Made by a program: the position numbers and the translations under genes
Assembly (NCBI GenBank): GCA_002469545.1
Contig: DKMK01000119.1
Location: 1 to 12,874 of the forward strand
Direction: 5' to 3'
Origin: Rhodobacterales bacterium UBA7416
GTDB lineage: Bacteria > Pseudomonadota > Alphaproteobacteria > Rhodobacterales > Rhodobacteraceae
Length of the DNA stretch: 12,874 nucleotides
Part shown: positions 6,166-12,874 of the stretch, piece by piece
How the letters are laid out: each line of letters opens with the position of its first letter
How positions within the stretch are numbered: the stretch's first letter is position 1
Notes under the pieces: generated by a model
Database searches by the model: none
Told to the model about the DNA's origin: nothing
Seen by the model: only the letters and a program-made list of their open reading frames with translations

Positions 6166-7941
6166 ATGACTGAAAATTTAAAATTGCGCTTTTTGTTTTG
6201 TTTAGTCGGCGGTTTAGCCGGATATGCATTTTATTTATTATTCGAGTTTTTACCCCTACGAGGTCAAAACCCGCATTGGCATGTTTTAGCTTATGCGATT
6301 GCATATGGGTTCTTTTTCGTGCTGCTGGCCCATTTGGGGCAGGTCACGGTGGTGCGTGCGATTGCGGCGGCGGTTGTGGCCAGTGTGATCAGTGGCATTT
6401 TGTTATTTTGGGCCAGTTTTCGATTTGATGACTGGGCAAGTGGTTTGGGTATTCTGGGCGTGATCTTTGTGGCTGTGATTTTATTGATCACGCCGTTTTT
6501 TATCGTCAGAACCAAAGCGCCAAATGATTGGTTGAAATACGAGATTCTATTTGACGAAGCATGGGCGTTGGTCGTGCGTGGATTTATCAGCGTTCTGTTC
6601 GTTTTCGTGTTTTGGGGAGTTTATTTACTGAGTTCGTATTTGTTGGAGCTGGTGGGGCTGGATATTTTTAAAACACTGGCGGAAAACGTGTGGTACAACT
6701 TGACCCTTTCGGGCGTTGTGTTTGGGTTGGCTTTGGCCGTGACGTTAGAGTTGTCAAATGTCGTGGTGGTGTTGCGTGGGTTGGTTTTGCAATTGTTGCG
6801 ATTGCTGCTGCCAGTGGTCGCCATCGTGACAGTATTGTTTTTGGTTATGTTGCCATTCAAAGGGATATCAAATCTGTTTCAGCAATTGTCGACGTCTGGG
6901 ACGTTGATGTCAATTACGTTGTGGGGTGTTACGTTGATTGCGGCCACGATTGATGCCGATGATGCGCGGGCGGCACAGTCCAAGGTTTTGGTGGCTTCTG
7001 CGCGCATTTTGGCGGTGTTGTTGCCTGTGTTGGCGATGCTGTCTGTTTATGCAATTTGGTTACGCGTGCATGAATATGGTTGGACGCCAACACGGGTTTG
7101 GGGTGCGATATTTACGGCGATTGTTGTGGGATATACATTTTGTATTGGGTTTTATGCGCTGTTTGGGCGCGATGCGTGGCGTGCGGGTATTCGCCAAGGC
7201 TGTGTTTATTTGGCGCTGGGTATGATTGGGATCGGGGCATTATCAATGAGCCCTGTTTTGAATGCACAACGGATCGCAACCAATTCGCAAATGGCGTTGT
7301 ATCAGGCGGGGCGGTTGGAGCCAGCAAAGATGCCTGTTTGGGAAATGGAGCATGATTGGGGTGTTGCCGGCAAGGCGGCAGTTGAGGCGCTGCGCGATGA
7401 TGCGGCGATGGTGTCGCGGCTGGCGTTGATGGATGAAAGCAGTAGTACGTGGCAATTTCAGCGCGATAAAACACCAGTTAAATCGCGTGCTGATCTGGAG
7501 GCGGAGTTATTGGAGGTTTTACCAGTTTTCCCCGAAGGTAAAGTGTTTGATCCGACCGTTTTGAAGAAAGATGATTTGAACAGATTGATTAAAGCTTGTG
7601 ATGTTTTGATCGCAGAAAAATATAAAGGTTGTGCTGCGGTTTTTGGTGAGTTCGATACTTCTAGCGACGGTGAAGAAATTTTGATTGTATCGTTTGTTAT
7701 GGGCTCTGACGGTAAGGATAGGCGTGTGAAGACGAAGGTGGCTTTTGAACGTTCGAATTTAGGCAATATGCTCCGATCGTCAGAGTGGAAGTACGACAAG
7801 CAAGGTGCAGAGGTGAAAACGCGTGGTGAAACATTATTGGTCGGGGTGCAATCAGGTGCATTCGAAATTGTCCCAAGTCAAACAAATGATATAGTGATCG
7901 ACGGAACGCGATTGAAATTGCAGAAATGGAATGTCCGATGA
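6166..7941 (+). CDS. DUF4153 family polytopic membrane protein
   Basis: A 591-aa inner-membrane protein of the uncharacterised DUF4153 family. About eleven hydrophobic segments occupy residues 5-365, including LKLRFLFCLVGGLAGYAFYL at the N terminus. A polar domain of about 225 residues follows to the C terminus, probably soluble. The middle region (LSNVVVVLRGLVLQLLRLLLPVVAIV) matches what I recall of the family core, and the length is normal. The function is unknown. I chose the ATG at 6166 because GGAG lies six bases upstream. A TTG twelve bases earlier is in frame but lies over that site. The gene ends in an ATGA overlap with the aldo/keto reductase, so the two are probably co-translated. 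It is divergent from the SOS-controlled ImuA-like gene across a 95-bp spacer. Confidence 0.88.
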   Translation: MTENLKLRFLFCLVGGLAGYAFYLLFEFLPLRGQNPHWHVLAYAIAYGFFFVLLAHLGQVTVVRAIAAAVVASVISGILLFWASFRFDDWASGLGILGVIFVAVILLITPFFIVRTKAPNDWLKYEILFDEAWALVVRGFISVLFVFVFWGVYLLSSYLLELVGLDIFKTLAENVWYNLTLSGVVFGLALAVTLELSNVVVVLRGLVLQLLRLLLPVVAIVTVLFLVMLPFKGISNLFQQLSTSGTLMSITLWGVTLIAATIDADDARAAQSKVLVASARILAVLLPVLAMLSVYAIWLRVHEYGWTPTRVWGAIFTAIVVGYTFCIGFYALFGRDAWRAGIRQGCVYLALGMIGIGALSMSPVLNAQRIATNSQMALYQAGRLEPAKMPVWEMEHDWGVAGKAAVEALRDDAAMVSRLALMDESSSTWQFQRDKTPVKSRADLEAELLEVLPVFPEGKVFDPTVLKKDDLNRLIKACDVLIAEKYKGCAAVFGEFDTSSDGEEILIVSFVMGSDGKDRRVKTKVAFERSNLGNMLRSSEWKYDKQGAEVKTRGETLLVGVQSGAFEIVPSQTNDIVIDGTRLKLQKWNVR

Positions 7942-8981
7942 AGTACAATGAACTTGGCCGCACTGGCATCAAAGTCAGTGAATTATGTTTAGGCACCATG
8001 CTGTGGGGGACGCAGAATACCGCGGCAGAAGCGTTCTATCAGGCAGATACAGCCGTAGCGGCTGGGGTGAATTTCATGGATACGGCGGAAATGTATCCGG
8101 TGAACCCGTTAAGCCAAGGCACACAAGGTGACAGTGAACGTATTTTGGGTGACTGGTTGGCGCAATCTGGCAAGCGGGACGAAGTTGTCGTGGCGACCAA
8201 GCTGGCAGGTAACGGTGTGAAATACCTGCGCGATGGCGCGGGAATTTCGCGTACGTCAATTACCGCGGCAATCGAAGCATCGCTGACATCGTTAAAGACC
8301 GATTATATTGATCTGTACCAACTGCATTGGCCCAATCGTGGGTCATACCATTTCCGCCAAAACTGGCATTTTGATCCAACCAAACAAGACAAGGCCGAAA
8401 CGTTGGACAATATGATCGAGGTTTTGGAAACTTGTGATGCGTTGCAAAAGGCAGGCAAGGTGCGTGCATTTGGTTTGTCAAACGAGAGTGCATGGGGAAC
8501 GGCGCAATGGTTGCGGTTATCAGAAGAACACGGATTGCCGCGTATGGCCAGTATTCAAAATGAATACAGCTTGATGTGCCGCATGTTTGATACGGATTTG
8601 GCGGAGACGTGCCATCATGAAGATGTTGGGTTGTTGTCGTTTTCACCGCTGGCGACGGGGATTTTGTCGGGCAAGTATTTGGACGGTGCGATGCCTGAAC
8701 AATCACGTGGGACGTTGGCGCATGGGTTGGGTGGACGGTTAACGCCGCGTGTGGATGATGCGACGCGGGCCTATATGGACGTGGCGAAGACGTATGGTTT
8801 GGATACCTGTCAGATGGCGTTGGCGTGGTGCCGCACGCGGCCCTTTATGGCGTCTTCGATTTTTGGTGCGCGTACCAATGACCAATTAGATAACGCATTG
8901 GCCAGTGTTAATGTGACGCTGAGTGATGATTGTTTGCGTGATATTGAACGGGCGCATAAATTACATCCGATGCCTTACTGA
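7938..8981 (+). CDS. Aldo/keto reductase, Tas-like
   Basis: A 347-aa NADP(H)-dependent oxidoreductase with the AKR TIM barrel, closest to E. coli Tas by motif. It starts YNELGRTGIKVSELCLGTM. The catalytic tetrad is visible: Asp48 and Tyr53 (DTAEMYPV), Lys88 (ATKL) and His130 (LYQLHWP). AEMYPVNP is Tas-like. The C-terminal part (SIFGARTNDQLDNAL) supplies the usual NADP-binding loop. Expected role: cytoplasmic reduction of aldehydes or ketones; the physiological substrate is unknown. The start is the ATG at 7938, overlapping the DUF4153 stop by four bases. An in-frame ATG at 7926 is less likely because the family starts at MKYNELG. The stop overlaps the next gene's ATG by one base. Family assignment is very secure. 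Confidence 0.95.
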   Translation: MKYNELGRTGIKVSELCLGTMLWGTQNTAAEAFYQADTAVAAGVNFMDTAEMYPVNPLSQGTQGDSERILGDWLAQSGKRDEVVVATKLAGNGVKYLRDGAGISRTSITAAIEASLTSLKTDYIDLYQLHWPNRGSYHFRQNWHFDPTKQDKAETLDNMIEVLETCDALQKAGKVRAFGLSNESAWGTAQWLRLSEEHGLPRMASIQNEYSLMCRMFDTDLAETCHHEDVGLLSFSPLATGILSGKYLDGAMPEQSRGTLAHGLGGRLTPRVDDATRAYMDVAKTYGLDTCQMALAWCRTRPFMASSIFGARTNDQLDNALASVNVTLSDDCLRDIERAHKLHPMPY

Positions 8982-9868
8982 TGTGGGCTGTATTCGCGGT
9001 TTGCGCGGCTTTTGTGCAAAACTTGCGATTTATGTTGCAAAAGCATCTGGCGGCGACTGGATTGTCGCCAGCAGGCGCAACGTTTGCGCGGTTTGTGTGG
9101 TCTGTGCCGATGGTATTGGCGATTGTTTGGGTCATGTTGTTTACCAAGGGCGAAACGATGCCGGTGTTGAACGGGCGGTTTTTTGGGTTTGCTATGATCG
9201 GCGGCGTGGCGCAGATTTTGGCGACTGTGGCTGTTGTTAAATTATTTTCCTTTCGTAATTTTGCAGTCGCATCCACATTTAAGAAGACGGAAACCTTACA
9301 GGCGGCGATACTGGGTATTGTTGTTTTAGGGGATTTGATGAGCCCGCTTGGTTGGCTGGCACTGATGATTGGATTGGTGGGGGTTATCATGCTGTCATCG
9401 CAACCACTGTCTGGACAAACAAATATTTTCAACCGTGCCAGCGGATTGGGGATATTGGCGGGGTTCCTGTTTGGGGTTTCAGGTGTGGCGTACCGCGCGG
9501 CATCGATGGCGTTTGGGCATGACGATTTTGTGGTGCGTGCATTAATCACGTTGGGGTTTGTCGTCTGTTTTCAAACGTTGATTATGTCAATGTATTTGCG
9601 GTTTCGTGAGCCAGATGAAATTTTGAAAGTTCTAAAAGCTTGGCGTGTTACGTTTTTTGTTGGGCTGTTTGGAATGTTGGGGTCGATGTGTTGGTTTATG
9701 GCGTTCACATTGCAAAATGTGGCCTATGTCAAAATGGTAGGCCAGATTGAGCTGATCTTTGCGGCTGTTGGATCATATTTCTTTTTCAAGGAACGTATGA
9801 AAATGCGCGAATTGATTGGCATCATCTTTGTGACGATGTCAATTTTCGCGCTTATTTTTACACTTTAG
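8981..9868 (+). CDS. EamA/DMT-family transporter
   Basis: A 295-aa inner-membrane protein of the drug/metabolite transporter superfamily. It has ten predicted membrane helices made of two EamA repeats: about residues 1-140, ending IGLVGVIMLSS, and about 150-295, ending IGIIFVTMSIFALIFTL. Both repeats carry the typical last-helix pattern, and VKMVGQIELIFAAVGSYFFFKER matches the late EamA motif. It probably exports a metabolite or amino-acid-like compound; the substrate cannot be told. The ATG at 8981 overlaps the aldo/keto reductase stop (TGATG), and there is no separate ribosome binding site, so translation is likely coupled. The 3' end overlaps the convergent DUF983 gene by 11 bp. A reductase/transporter pairing is common but does not prove a shared substrate. 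Confidence 0.92.
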   Translation: MWAVFAVCAAFVQNLRFMLQKHLAATGLSPAGATFARFVWSVPMVLAIVWVMLFTKGETMPVLNGRFFGFAMIGGVAQILATVAVVKLFSFRNFAVASTFKKTETLQAAILGIVVLGDLMSPLGWLALMIGLVGVIMLSSQPLSGQTNIFNRASGLGILAGFLFGVSGVAYRAASMAFGHDDFVVRALITLGFVVCFQTLIMSMYLRFREPDEILKVLKAWRVTFFVGLFGMLGSMCWFMAFTLQNVAYVKMVGQIELIFAAVGSYFFFKERMKMRELIGIIFVTMSIFALIFTL

Positions 9869-10241
9869 CAAAACCATGCATGCGTTTTGCCCATTGAAGG
9901 CCGACGAATGCGCCTTTGATGCGTGGCAGTAAGTAGAGTGCCATGGCGATAAAGACGATGGAAAAGCCAACGGTCAGAACCAATGGATCTGGGCGATACA
10001 GTTCAAATACGATCAACATGAGTGGCGCCAACAAGTGGCCTGCAACCAAGATGGTGACATAGGCCGGGCCGTCGTCTGCGCGTTGGTGATGCAGTTCTTG
10101 GGCGCATACAGCACATTCATCGCGTACCTTAAGGTAGCCATTCATCAATGGGCCTGAGCCGCAATTTGGACACGTGCGTTTCCAGCCGCGAAGAAGGGCA
10201 GGTTTTACGAGACGTTCGGGGATTGATTTGTTATCTGTCAT
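9858..10241 (-). CDS. DUF983 zinc-ribbon membrane protein
   Basis: A 127-aa protein of the DUF983 family. The N-terminal part holds a zinc-ribbon with Cys24, Cys27, Cys43 and Cys46 (CPNCGSG and CAVC). Next comes the DDGPAY motif at 56-61, then two membrane helices at about 61-83 and 87-107. The C-terminal RIKGAFVGLQWAKRMHGF is also typical. The family is common in alphaproteobacteria, and the function is not established. The ATG at 10241 has only a weak AGGG upstream. The gene is convergent with the EamA transporter and overlaps its last 11 bp. It is divergent from the EF-hand gene across 156 bp. Confidence 0.92.
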   Translation of the reverse strand: MTDNKSIPERLVKPALLRGWKRTCPNCGSGPLMNGYLKVRDECAVCAQELHHQRADDGPAYVTILVAGHLLAPLMLIVFELYRPDPLVLTVGFSIVFIAMALYLLPRIKGAFVGLQWAKRMHGFAKV

Positions 10242-10301
10242 GCGCCCTAGATAGACCTAATTTTTTAAAAAGAAAGGGGACATCCTGCCCCGTGGCGCGA
10301 T

Positions 10302-10332
10302 GTCGCAAAAACTTTTTGAAATTAATTGCGAC
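10302..10332. repeat. Inverted repeat upstream of the EF-hand gene
   Basis: GTCGCAA (10302-10308) and TTGCGAC (10326-10332) are perfect 7-bp inverted arms around a 17-bp A/T-rich spacer, itself containing the dyad CAAAAACTTTTTG. It lies in the 156-bp spacer between divergent DUF983 and EF-hand genes, about 66 bp before the EF-hand ATG. It could be an operator; no regulator can be named. I could not assign a convincing -35/-10 pair in this spacer. Confidence 0.4.
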
Positions 10333-10397
10333 GGAAAAGTGGAGGTGGCGCGTTTAGCTTATAGAAACGCAATGAAGCGTTGGACTAGGAGCAGAAA

Positions 10398-10886
10398 ATG
10401 AACACACTTGCTAAAACAGCTGTTGTAAGCGCAACCGTAATCGCATTGTTGGGAACCGCCGGCGTCGTATTCGCAAAAAATCACGAAGGCAAAAAAGGCC
10501 CGCGTATGAATTTTGAGCAATTGGATGCAAATGCAGACGGCTTTATCACCAAAGAAGAAATGCAAGCAGCCAGTGCTGCACGTTTTGCGGTCAATGACAC
10601 GGATGGTGATGGATTTTTGAATGCCGAGGAATTGGTAGCAAGCCATCCAAAAATGGGCAAAGGCGGCAAACATGGCGAAAATGCGGGCGAACAAGGCACG
10701 CGTAAGCAAGCACGCATGATGCGCTTTATGGATGAAAACGGCGACGGCAAAGTTGCGTTGAGCGAAATGCCAACTGATCGTTTGGACCGTATGTTCGCAA
10801 AGCTTGATACCGATGAAGATGGCAAAATTTCCAAAGCGGAAATGGACGCACGCAAAGGTATGAAGCGTAAAAATAAACAAGGCTAA
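10398..10886 (+). CDS. Exported four-EF-hand calcium-binding protein
   Basis: A 162-aa protein with a signal peptide (hydrophobic stretch 8-25, VVFA, likely cleaved after Ala26), so periplasmic. Four canonical 12-residue EF-hand loops are seen: residues 43-54 (DANADGFITKEE), 67-78 (DTDGDGFLNAEE), 112-123 (DENGDGKVALSE) and 137-148 (DTDEDGKISKAE). Each has Asp at position 1, Gly at 6 and Glu at 12, so all four should bind calcium. A Gly/Lys/His-rich linker (84-105) separates the two pairs. The ATG at 10398 is well placed behind AGGAG at 10387-10391. The tail is very basic. The gene precedes an ECF sigma factor cassette, with a hairpin between them. It could be a calcium buffer or sensor, or a target of the sigma factor. 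Identity is secure; role is inferred. Confidence 0.93.
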   Translation: MNTLAKTAVVSATVIALLGTAGVVFAKNHEGKKGPRMNFEQLDANADGFITKEEMQAASAARFAVNDTDGDGFLNAEELVASHPKMGKGGKHGENAGEQGTRKQARMMRFMDENGDGKVALSEMPTDRLDRMFAKLDTDEDGKISKAEMDARKGMKRKNKQG

Positions 10887-10893
10887 ATGCCTG

Positions 10894-10918
10894 TGGCCAA
10901 GGGTGATGCCCTTGGCCA
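10894..10918 (+). terminator. Hairpin after the EF-hand gene, partial terminator or attenuator
   Basis: TGGCCAAGGG and CCCTTGGCCA form a perfect 10-bp stem with a 5-nt loop, starting eight bases after the EF-hand stop. The following sequence (TTCACTTGTGATTT) is only moderately T-rich, so termination is probably incomplete. It may set a lower level of the downstream sigma factor by read-through. Confidence 0.6.
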
Positions 10919-10964
10919 TTCACTTGTGATTTAGGTGACGAAAGCGTAACTGTTTGGGATGACG

Positions 10965-11540
10965 ATGCCGTTTGATGCCAGTTCAGAAATACACGACGAT
11001 GCGTTGATGGTTTTATATGCCAACGGCGATGGTGAAGCCGCGCGTATTTTAGCGGCACGCCACACCAAACGGGTTTTGGCGTTGGCGTATCGGATGTTGC
11101 AAAATCAAGCGGCGGCAGAAGATGTGGCACAAGAGGCGATGATACGTTTGTGGAAGATTGCGCCAGAATGGCGCCGTGGTGAAGCCAAGGTTTCAACGTG
11201 GTTATACCGAATTGCAAGTAACCTGTGTTTGGATCAGTTGCGCAAGAAACGAGGCGCTGCATTGGACGATATTGCAGAGCCAGAAGACGATGCCGCATCT
11301 GTTGAAGAGGTGATGTTGCACAAAACACGTGTTGCGACACTAAACGAAGCGATGAATGAATTGCCTGAGCGGCAAAAATTGGCGGTGACATTGCGCCATC
11401 TAGACGAAATGGCGAACCCAGAGATCGCAGAAATCATGGACATCTCTGTAGAGGCCGTAGAAAGTTTAACGTCACGTGGCAAGCGCACATTGCGTGCACT
11501 GCTACAAGGACAAGAAGCAAAGATTGGATATGGGACATGA
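10965..11540 (+). CDS. ECF-type RNA polymerase sigma factor
   Basis: A 191-aa sigma-70-family factor with only regions 2 and 4. Region 2 spans about residues 27-96, including AEDVAQEAMIRLWKIAP and STWLYRIASNLCLDQLRKKR (core binding, -10 recognition). Region 4 spans about 133-185, with LPERQKLAVTLRHLDEMANPEIAEIMDISVEAVESLTSRGKRTLR forming the -35 helix-turn-helix. The linker is acidic. I prefer the ATG at 10965 because GGGA lies five bases upstream. An in-frame ATG six bases earlier is possible. The stop forms an ATGA overlap with the next gene, as expected for a sigma/anti-sigma pair needing balanced synthesis. Context suggests control by an extracytoplasmic signal through the two downstream membrane proteins. 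The exact ECF group and target promoter are not known. Confidence 0.93.
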   Translation: MPFDASSEIHDDALMVLYANGDGEAARILAARHTKRVLALAYRMLQNQAAAEDVAQEAMIRLWKIAPEWRRGEAKVSTWLYRIASNLCLDQLRKKRGAALDDIAEPEDDAASVEEVMLHKTRVATLNEAMNELPERQKLAVTLRHLDEMANPEIAEIMDISVEAVESLTSRGKRTLRALLQGQEAKIGYGT

Positions 11541-11911
11541 CCAATAAATTGCAAAATGAATTTGATTTGGACGCTTTGTTTGCGACCGAAAAATCAGATG
11601 CGATTACACCAAGTGATACGTTTATGGCGAGGGTTTTGGCGGATGCGGATGAAATTCACGCTGCGCGCCAGAAACTGGCACCAGTGGTTTCGCCAACGCC
11701 GTGGTGGCAAGGGTTTGTGCAACATTTAGGTGATTGGCAAGCAGTGAGTGCGTTTGCCACATGCGCCTGTTTTGGACTGTATCTGGGATATGCATCAACA
11801 TTTGATCAGGTTTTGGGGCTTGTGCAATCGCAGGAAACAGCTGATTTACTGGATGTACGCGATAGTTTCAGTGTGGCATCTGAATTCGAAATTAGTTTTC
11901 TAGAGGGATAA
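11537..11911 (+). CDS. Single-pass membrane protein, candidate anti-sigma factor
   Basis: A 124-aa protein I do not recognise by domain. The N-terminal 60 residues are cytoplasmic-like and helical (LDALFATEKS, FMARVLADADEIHAARQKL). One membrane helix lies at about 68-87 (QAVSAFATCACFGLYLGYAS), followed by a periplasmic tail of about 35 residues with many acidic groups. The layout (short helical N terminus, one TM, small periplasmic part) and the position directly after and overlapping the sigma gene fit an anti-sigma factor such as CnrY. It lacks the HxxxCxxC zinc motif of ZAS anti-sigma factors. It is followed 4 bp later by the periplasmic sensor-like gene. The anti-sigma role rests on context, not sequence identity. 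Confidence 0.7.
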   Translation: MTNKLQNEFDLDALFATEKSDAITPSDTFMARVLADADEIHAARQKLAPVVSPTPWWQGFVQHLGDWQAVSAFATCACFGLYLGYASTFDQVLGLVQSQETADLLDVRDSFSVASEFEISFLEG

Positions 11912-11915
11912 CATC

Positions 11916-12374
11916 ATGAAAGAGCGAAAGTTCAATTGGAAGAAAATGTTATTAATCGTCTCTTTGGGGCTGAATATTTTGGTTATCAGTGCATTGGCTG
12001 GTTCGGTATTTAAAATGCGCGGTGGTGATCGCCATCTTGACGGCGCAAGTGTGCAAGGTGCGATGATCCGCGCATTGCCCGAAGATCAGCGCAGGCAGTT
12101 AGGCCAACGCATACGTAAAAATGGCGAGCATTTCAAAGCACAACGTGGTCAATCACGTGCATTGCGCGCCGCTTTGAAAGAGGCGATTGCAGCACAGCCA
12201 TTTGATGGCGAAGCATTACATCAGGTATTTGAGCGGCAAAAGGGACTGCGTTCTGCATTTAGTGAACGTGGAGATGCCTTGTGGATTGAACTGATCACAA
12301 GCATGACAGATGAAGAACGCGCAACGTTTTCTGAAAATATCCAATTCCGTAAAAAACGTAAATCGAAGCCGTAA
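11916..12374 (+). CDS. Periplasmic heavy-metal-sensor-like protein (Metal_resist/CnrX type)
   Basis: A 152-aa protein with an uncleaved N-terminal anchor (residues 11-32, MLLIVSLGLNILVISALAGSVF) and a periplasmic, strongly helical domain. LSLGLNxxVxxxxxG anchors followed by long charged helices are typical of the Metal_resist/CpxP-Spy/CnrX group. LPEDQRRQLGQRI (54-66), REAL-type helices at 80-93, and MTDEERATF (130-138) fit the helical hairpin. Potential ligands are few: His40, His72, His102 and several Glu; there is no Cys. The C-terminal tail is very basic. It lies 4 bp after the candidate anti-sigma gene, with AGAGGGATAAC before the ATG as the ribosome binding site. It probably binds the anti-sigma protein and releases the sigma factor upon metal binding or envelope stress. 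Family placement is moderately sure. Confidence 0.82.
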   Translation: MKERKFNWKKMLLIVSLGLNILVISALAGSVFKMRGGDRHLDGASVQGAMIRALPEDQRRQLGQRIRKNGEHFKAQRGQSRALRAALKEAIAAQPFDGEALHQVFERQKGLRSAFSERGDALWIELITSMTDEERATFSENIQFRKKRKSKP

Positions 12375-12400
12375 ATTAGGCGGCGGCAACAAAGATGCAA

Positions 12401-12874
12401 TTACGGCCTTGTTTTTTTTGCTTTGTACAAAGCTTGGTCCGCGGAATTGATCAGATCAGAGGCGTGTTTATGGCGTTTAGCGCGTCGCGCAATGCCAATA
12501 GATACAGTGATTTTTTGATTAATTTTATGCGATCGAATTTCAAATGGATTATGTTCCACAAGATGGCGCAAACGTTCTGCAATTTCGAGCGCACGTTCCA
12601 TGGATGCATCGGGAATAAGAACCAAAAACTCTTCTCCACCCATACGTGCGACCATATCCACGCGGCGCACATTGTCAGATAAGCGGGTCGCAATTTGCTG
12701 TAGTATTGCGTCGCCACCGATGTGCCCCAACGTGTCATTGACCACCTTAAATCGATCAATATCGAGCATTAATGCCACCAGCGCGCGGCCATTTTTTTGA
12801 GCTTGGTGAAAGTGTTTTGACAGGTATTGTTGGGCGTGCCGGCGATTATAAAGGCCCGTAAGTGGGTCGATACA
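12401..12874 (-). CDS. Diguanylate cyclase GGDEF domain, partial, PleD-like
   Basis: The 3' part (157 codons) of a gene that runs in from beyond the right edge. It makes cyclic di-GMP from two GTP. The frame opens with DPLTGLYNRR, the standard GGDEF-domain start, then LMLDIDRFKVVNDTLGH, the active-site loop GGEEF (12640-12626) and, five residues before it, the inhibitory I-site RRVD. It should be catalytically competent and subject to product inhibition. The wording is close to the PleD output domain, so a response-regulator N terminus is likely but unseen. The frame ends early, KAKKTRP-stop at 12401. Dropping one A from an A8 run restores QGRNCIFVAAA and a stop at 12376, one base from the convergent sensor gene's stop. 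This suggests a true frameshift, slippage, or a sequence error. Confidence 0.9.
   Translation of the reverse strand, partial: CIDPLTGLYNRRHAQQYLSKHFHQAQKNGRALVALMLDIDRFKVVNDTLGHIGGDAILQQIATRLSDNVRRVDMVARMGGEEFLVLIPDASMERALEIAERLRHLVEHNPFEIRSHKINQKITVSIGIARRAKRHKHASDLINSADQALYKAKKTRP
12412..12419 (-). other. A8 tract disrupting the C-terminal frame of the GGDEF gene
   Basis: Eight A residues in the mRNA sense (T8 on the plus strand) lie in the YKAK codons near the end of the GGDEF domain. With eight A the frame reads KKTRP and stops; with seven it reads KKQGRN and goes eight residues further to a stop at 12376. GRN is the usual ending of GGDEF domains. Confidence 0.7.

Noticed and set aside
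8908..9549. 213-codon minus-strand frame across the reductase/transporter junction
   Set aside because: It is antisense to the EamA transporter, Asn/Thr/Ala/Pro-rich, without motifs or a ribosome binding site.
10359..10919. 186-codon open frame on the minus strand opposite the EF-hand gene
   Set aside because: It is antisense to a gene with four perfect EF-hand loops and a signal peptide; the translation is Cys/His/Phe-rich with no recognisable motif.
10726..11391. 221-codon minus-strand frame over the sigma factor gene
   Set aside because: It is antisense to well-defined sigma regions 2 and 4 and spans the hairpin between two plus-strand genes.
1..12874. Strand composition bias (plus strand looks G+T-rich regardless of gene direction)
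   Set aside because: Hand counts of single 60-base lines disagree (for example 3361-3420 is G-rich, 4561-4620 is C-rich), so I cannot claim a replication skew without a full computation.
1..12874. CRISPR arrays, tRNA/rRNA genes, IS elements and prophage genes
   Set aside because: None seen on either strand: no regularly spaced repeats, no cloverleaf with a TTCGA arm in the gaps, no transposase or integrase motifs; the intergenic gaps are all under 160 bp.

Overview
The window looks like chromosomal DNA from an alphaproteobacterium, most likely a roseobacter-type Rhodobacterales member of moderate GC. The gene families (M3 oligoendopeptidase, DUF4153, DUF983, Tas-like aldo/keto reductase, ECF sigma factor with a periplasmic metal-sensor-like protein), an alphaproteobacterial LexA box (GTTC-N7-GTTC) and a PleD-like GGDEF domain all fit. 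I see no transposase, phage gene, CRISPR array, tRNA or rRNA. The window is almost fully coding.

Region 1 (about 25-6070) is a tightly packed run of seven minus-strand genes. In transcription order: an ImuA/RecA-like protein without a P-loop, a GNAT acetyltransferase, a soluble TerB plus J-domain co-chaperone, an endonuclease/exonuclease/phosphatase-fold protein, a small exported protein, an M3 oligoendopeptidase F, and an uncharacterised 319-aa protein. Gaps run from a 1-bp overlap to 55 bp. The run begins at a divergent promoter whose -35/-10 spacer holds a perfect LexA operator, so the first gene, and perhaps those behind it, should be SOS-inducible. No imuB or dnaE2 is present here.

Region 2 (6166-9868) is a plus-strand trio joined by stop/start overlaps: a DUF4153 membrane protein, a Tas-like aldo/keto reductase and an EamA/DMT transporter. 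A DUF983 gene on the minus strand overlaps the transporter's 3' end by 11 bp.

Region 3 (10398-12374) is a plus-strand signalling cassette: an exported four-EF-hand protein, a hairpin, an ECF sigma factor, a one-TM protein in the position of an anti-sigma factor, and a membrane-anchored periplasmic protein of the heavy-metal-sensor type. By analogy with CnrH/CnrY/CnrX it may sense a divalent cation or envelope state. The EF-hand gene is a candidate calcium-binding partner or target.

Region 4 (12376-12874) is the 3' part of a diguanylate cyclase gene running off the right edge. An A8 tract near its end puts the usual GGDEF-domain ending (QGRN...) out of frame.

The strongest leads are the LexA-controlled, apparently leaderless promoter of the orphan ImuA-like gene, the EF-hand/ECF cassette, the A8 frame problem, and a hairpin before pepF whose loop is complementary to the gene's ribosome binding site.
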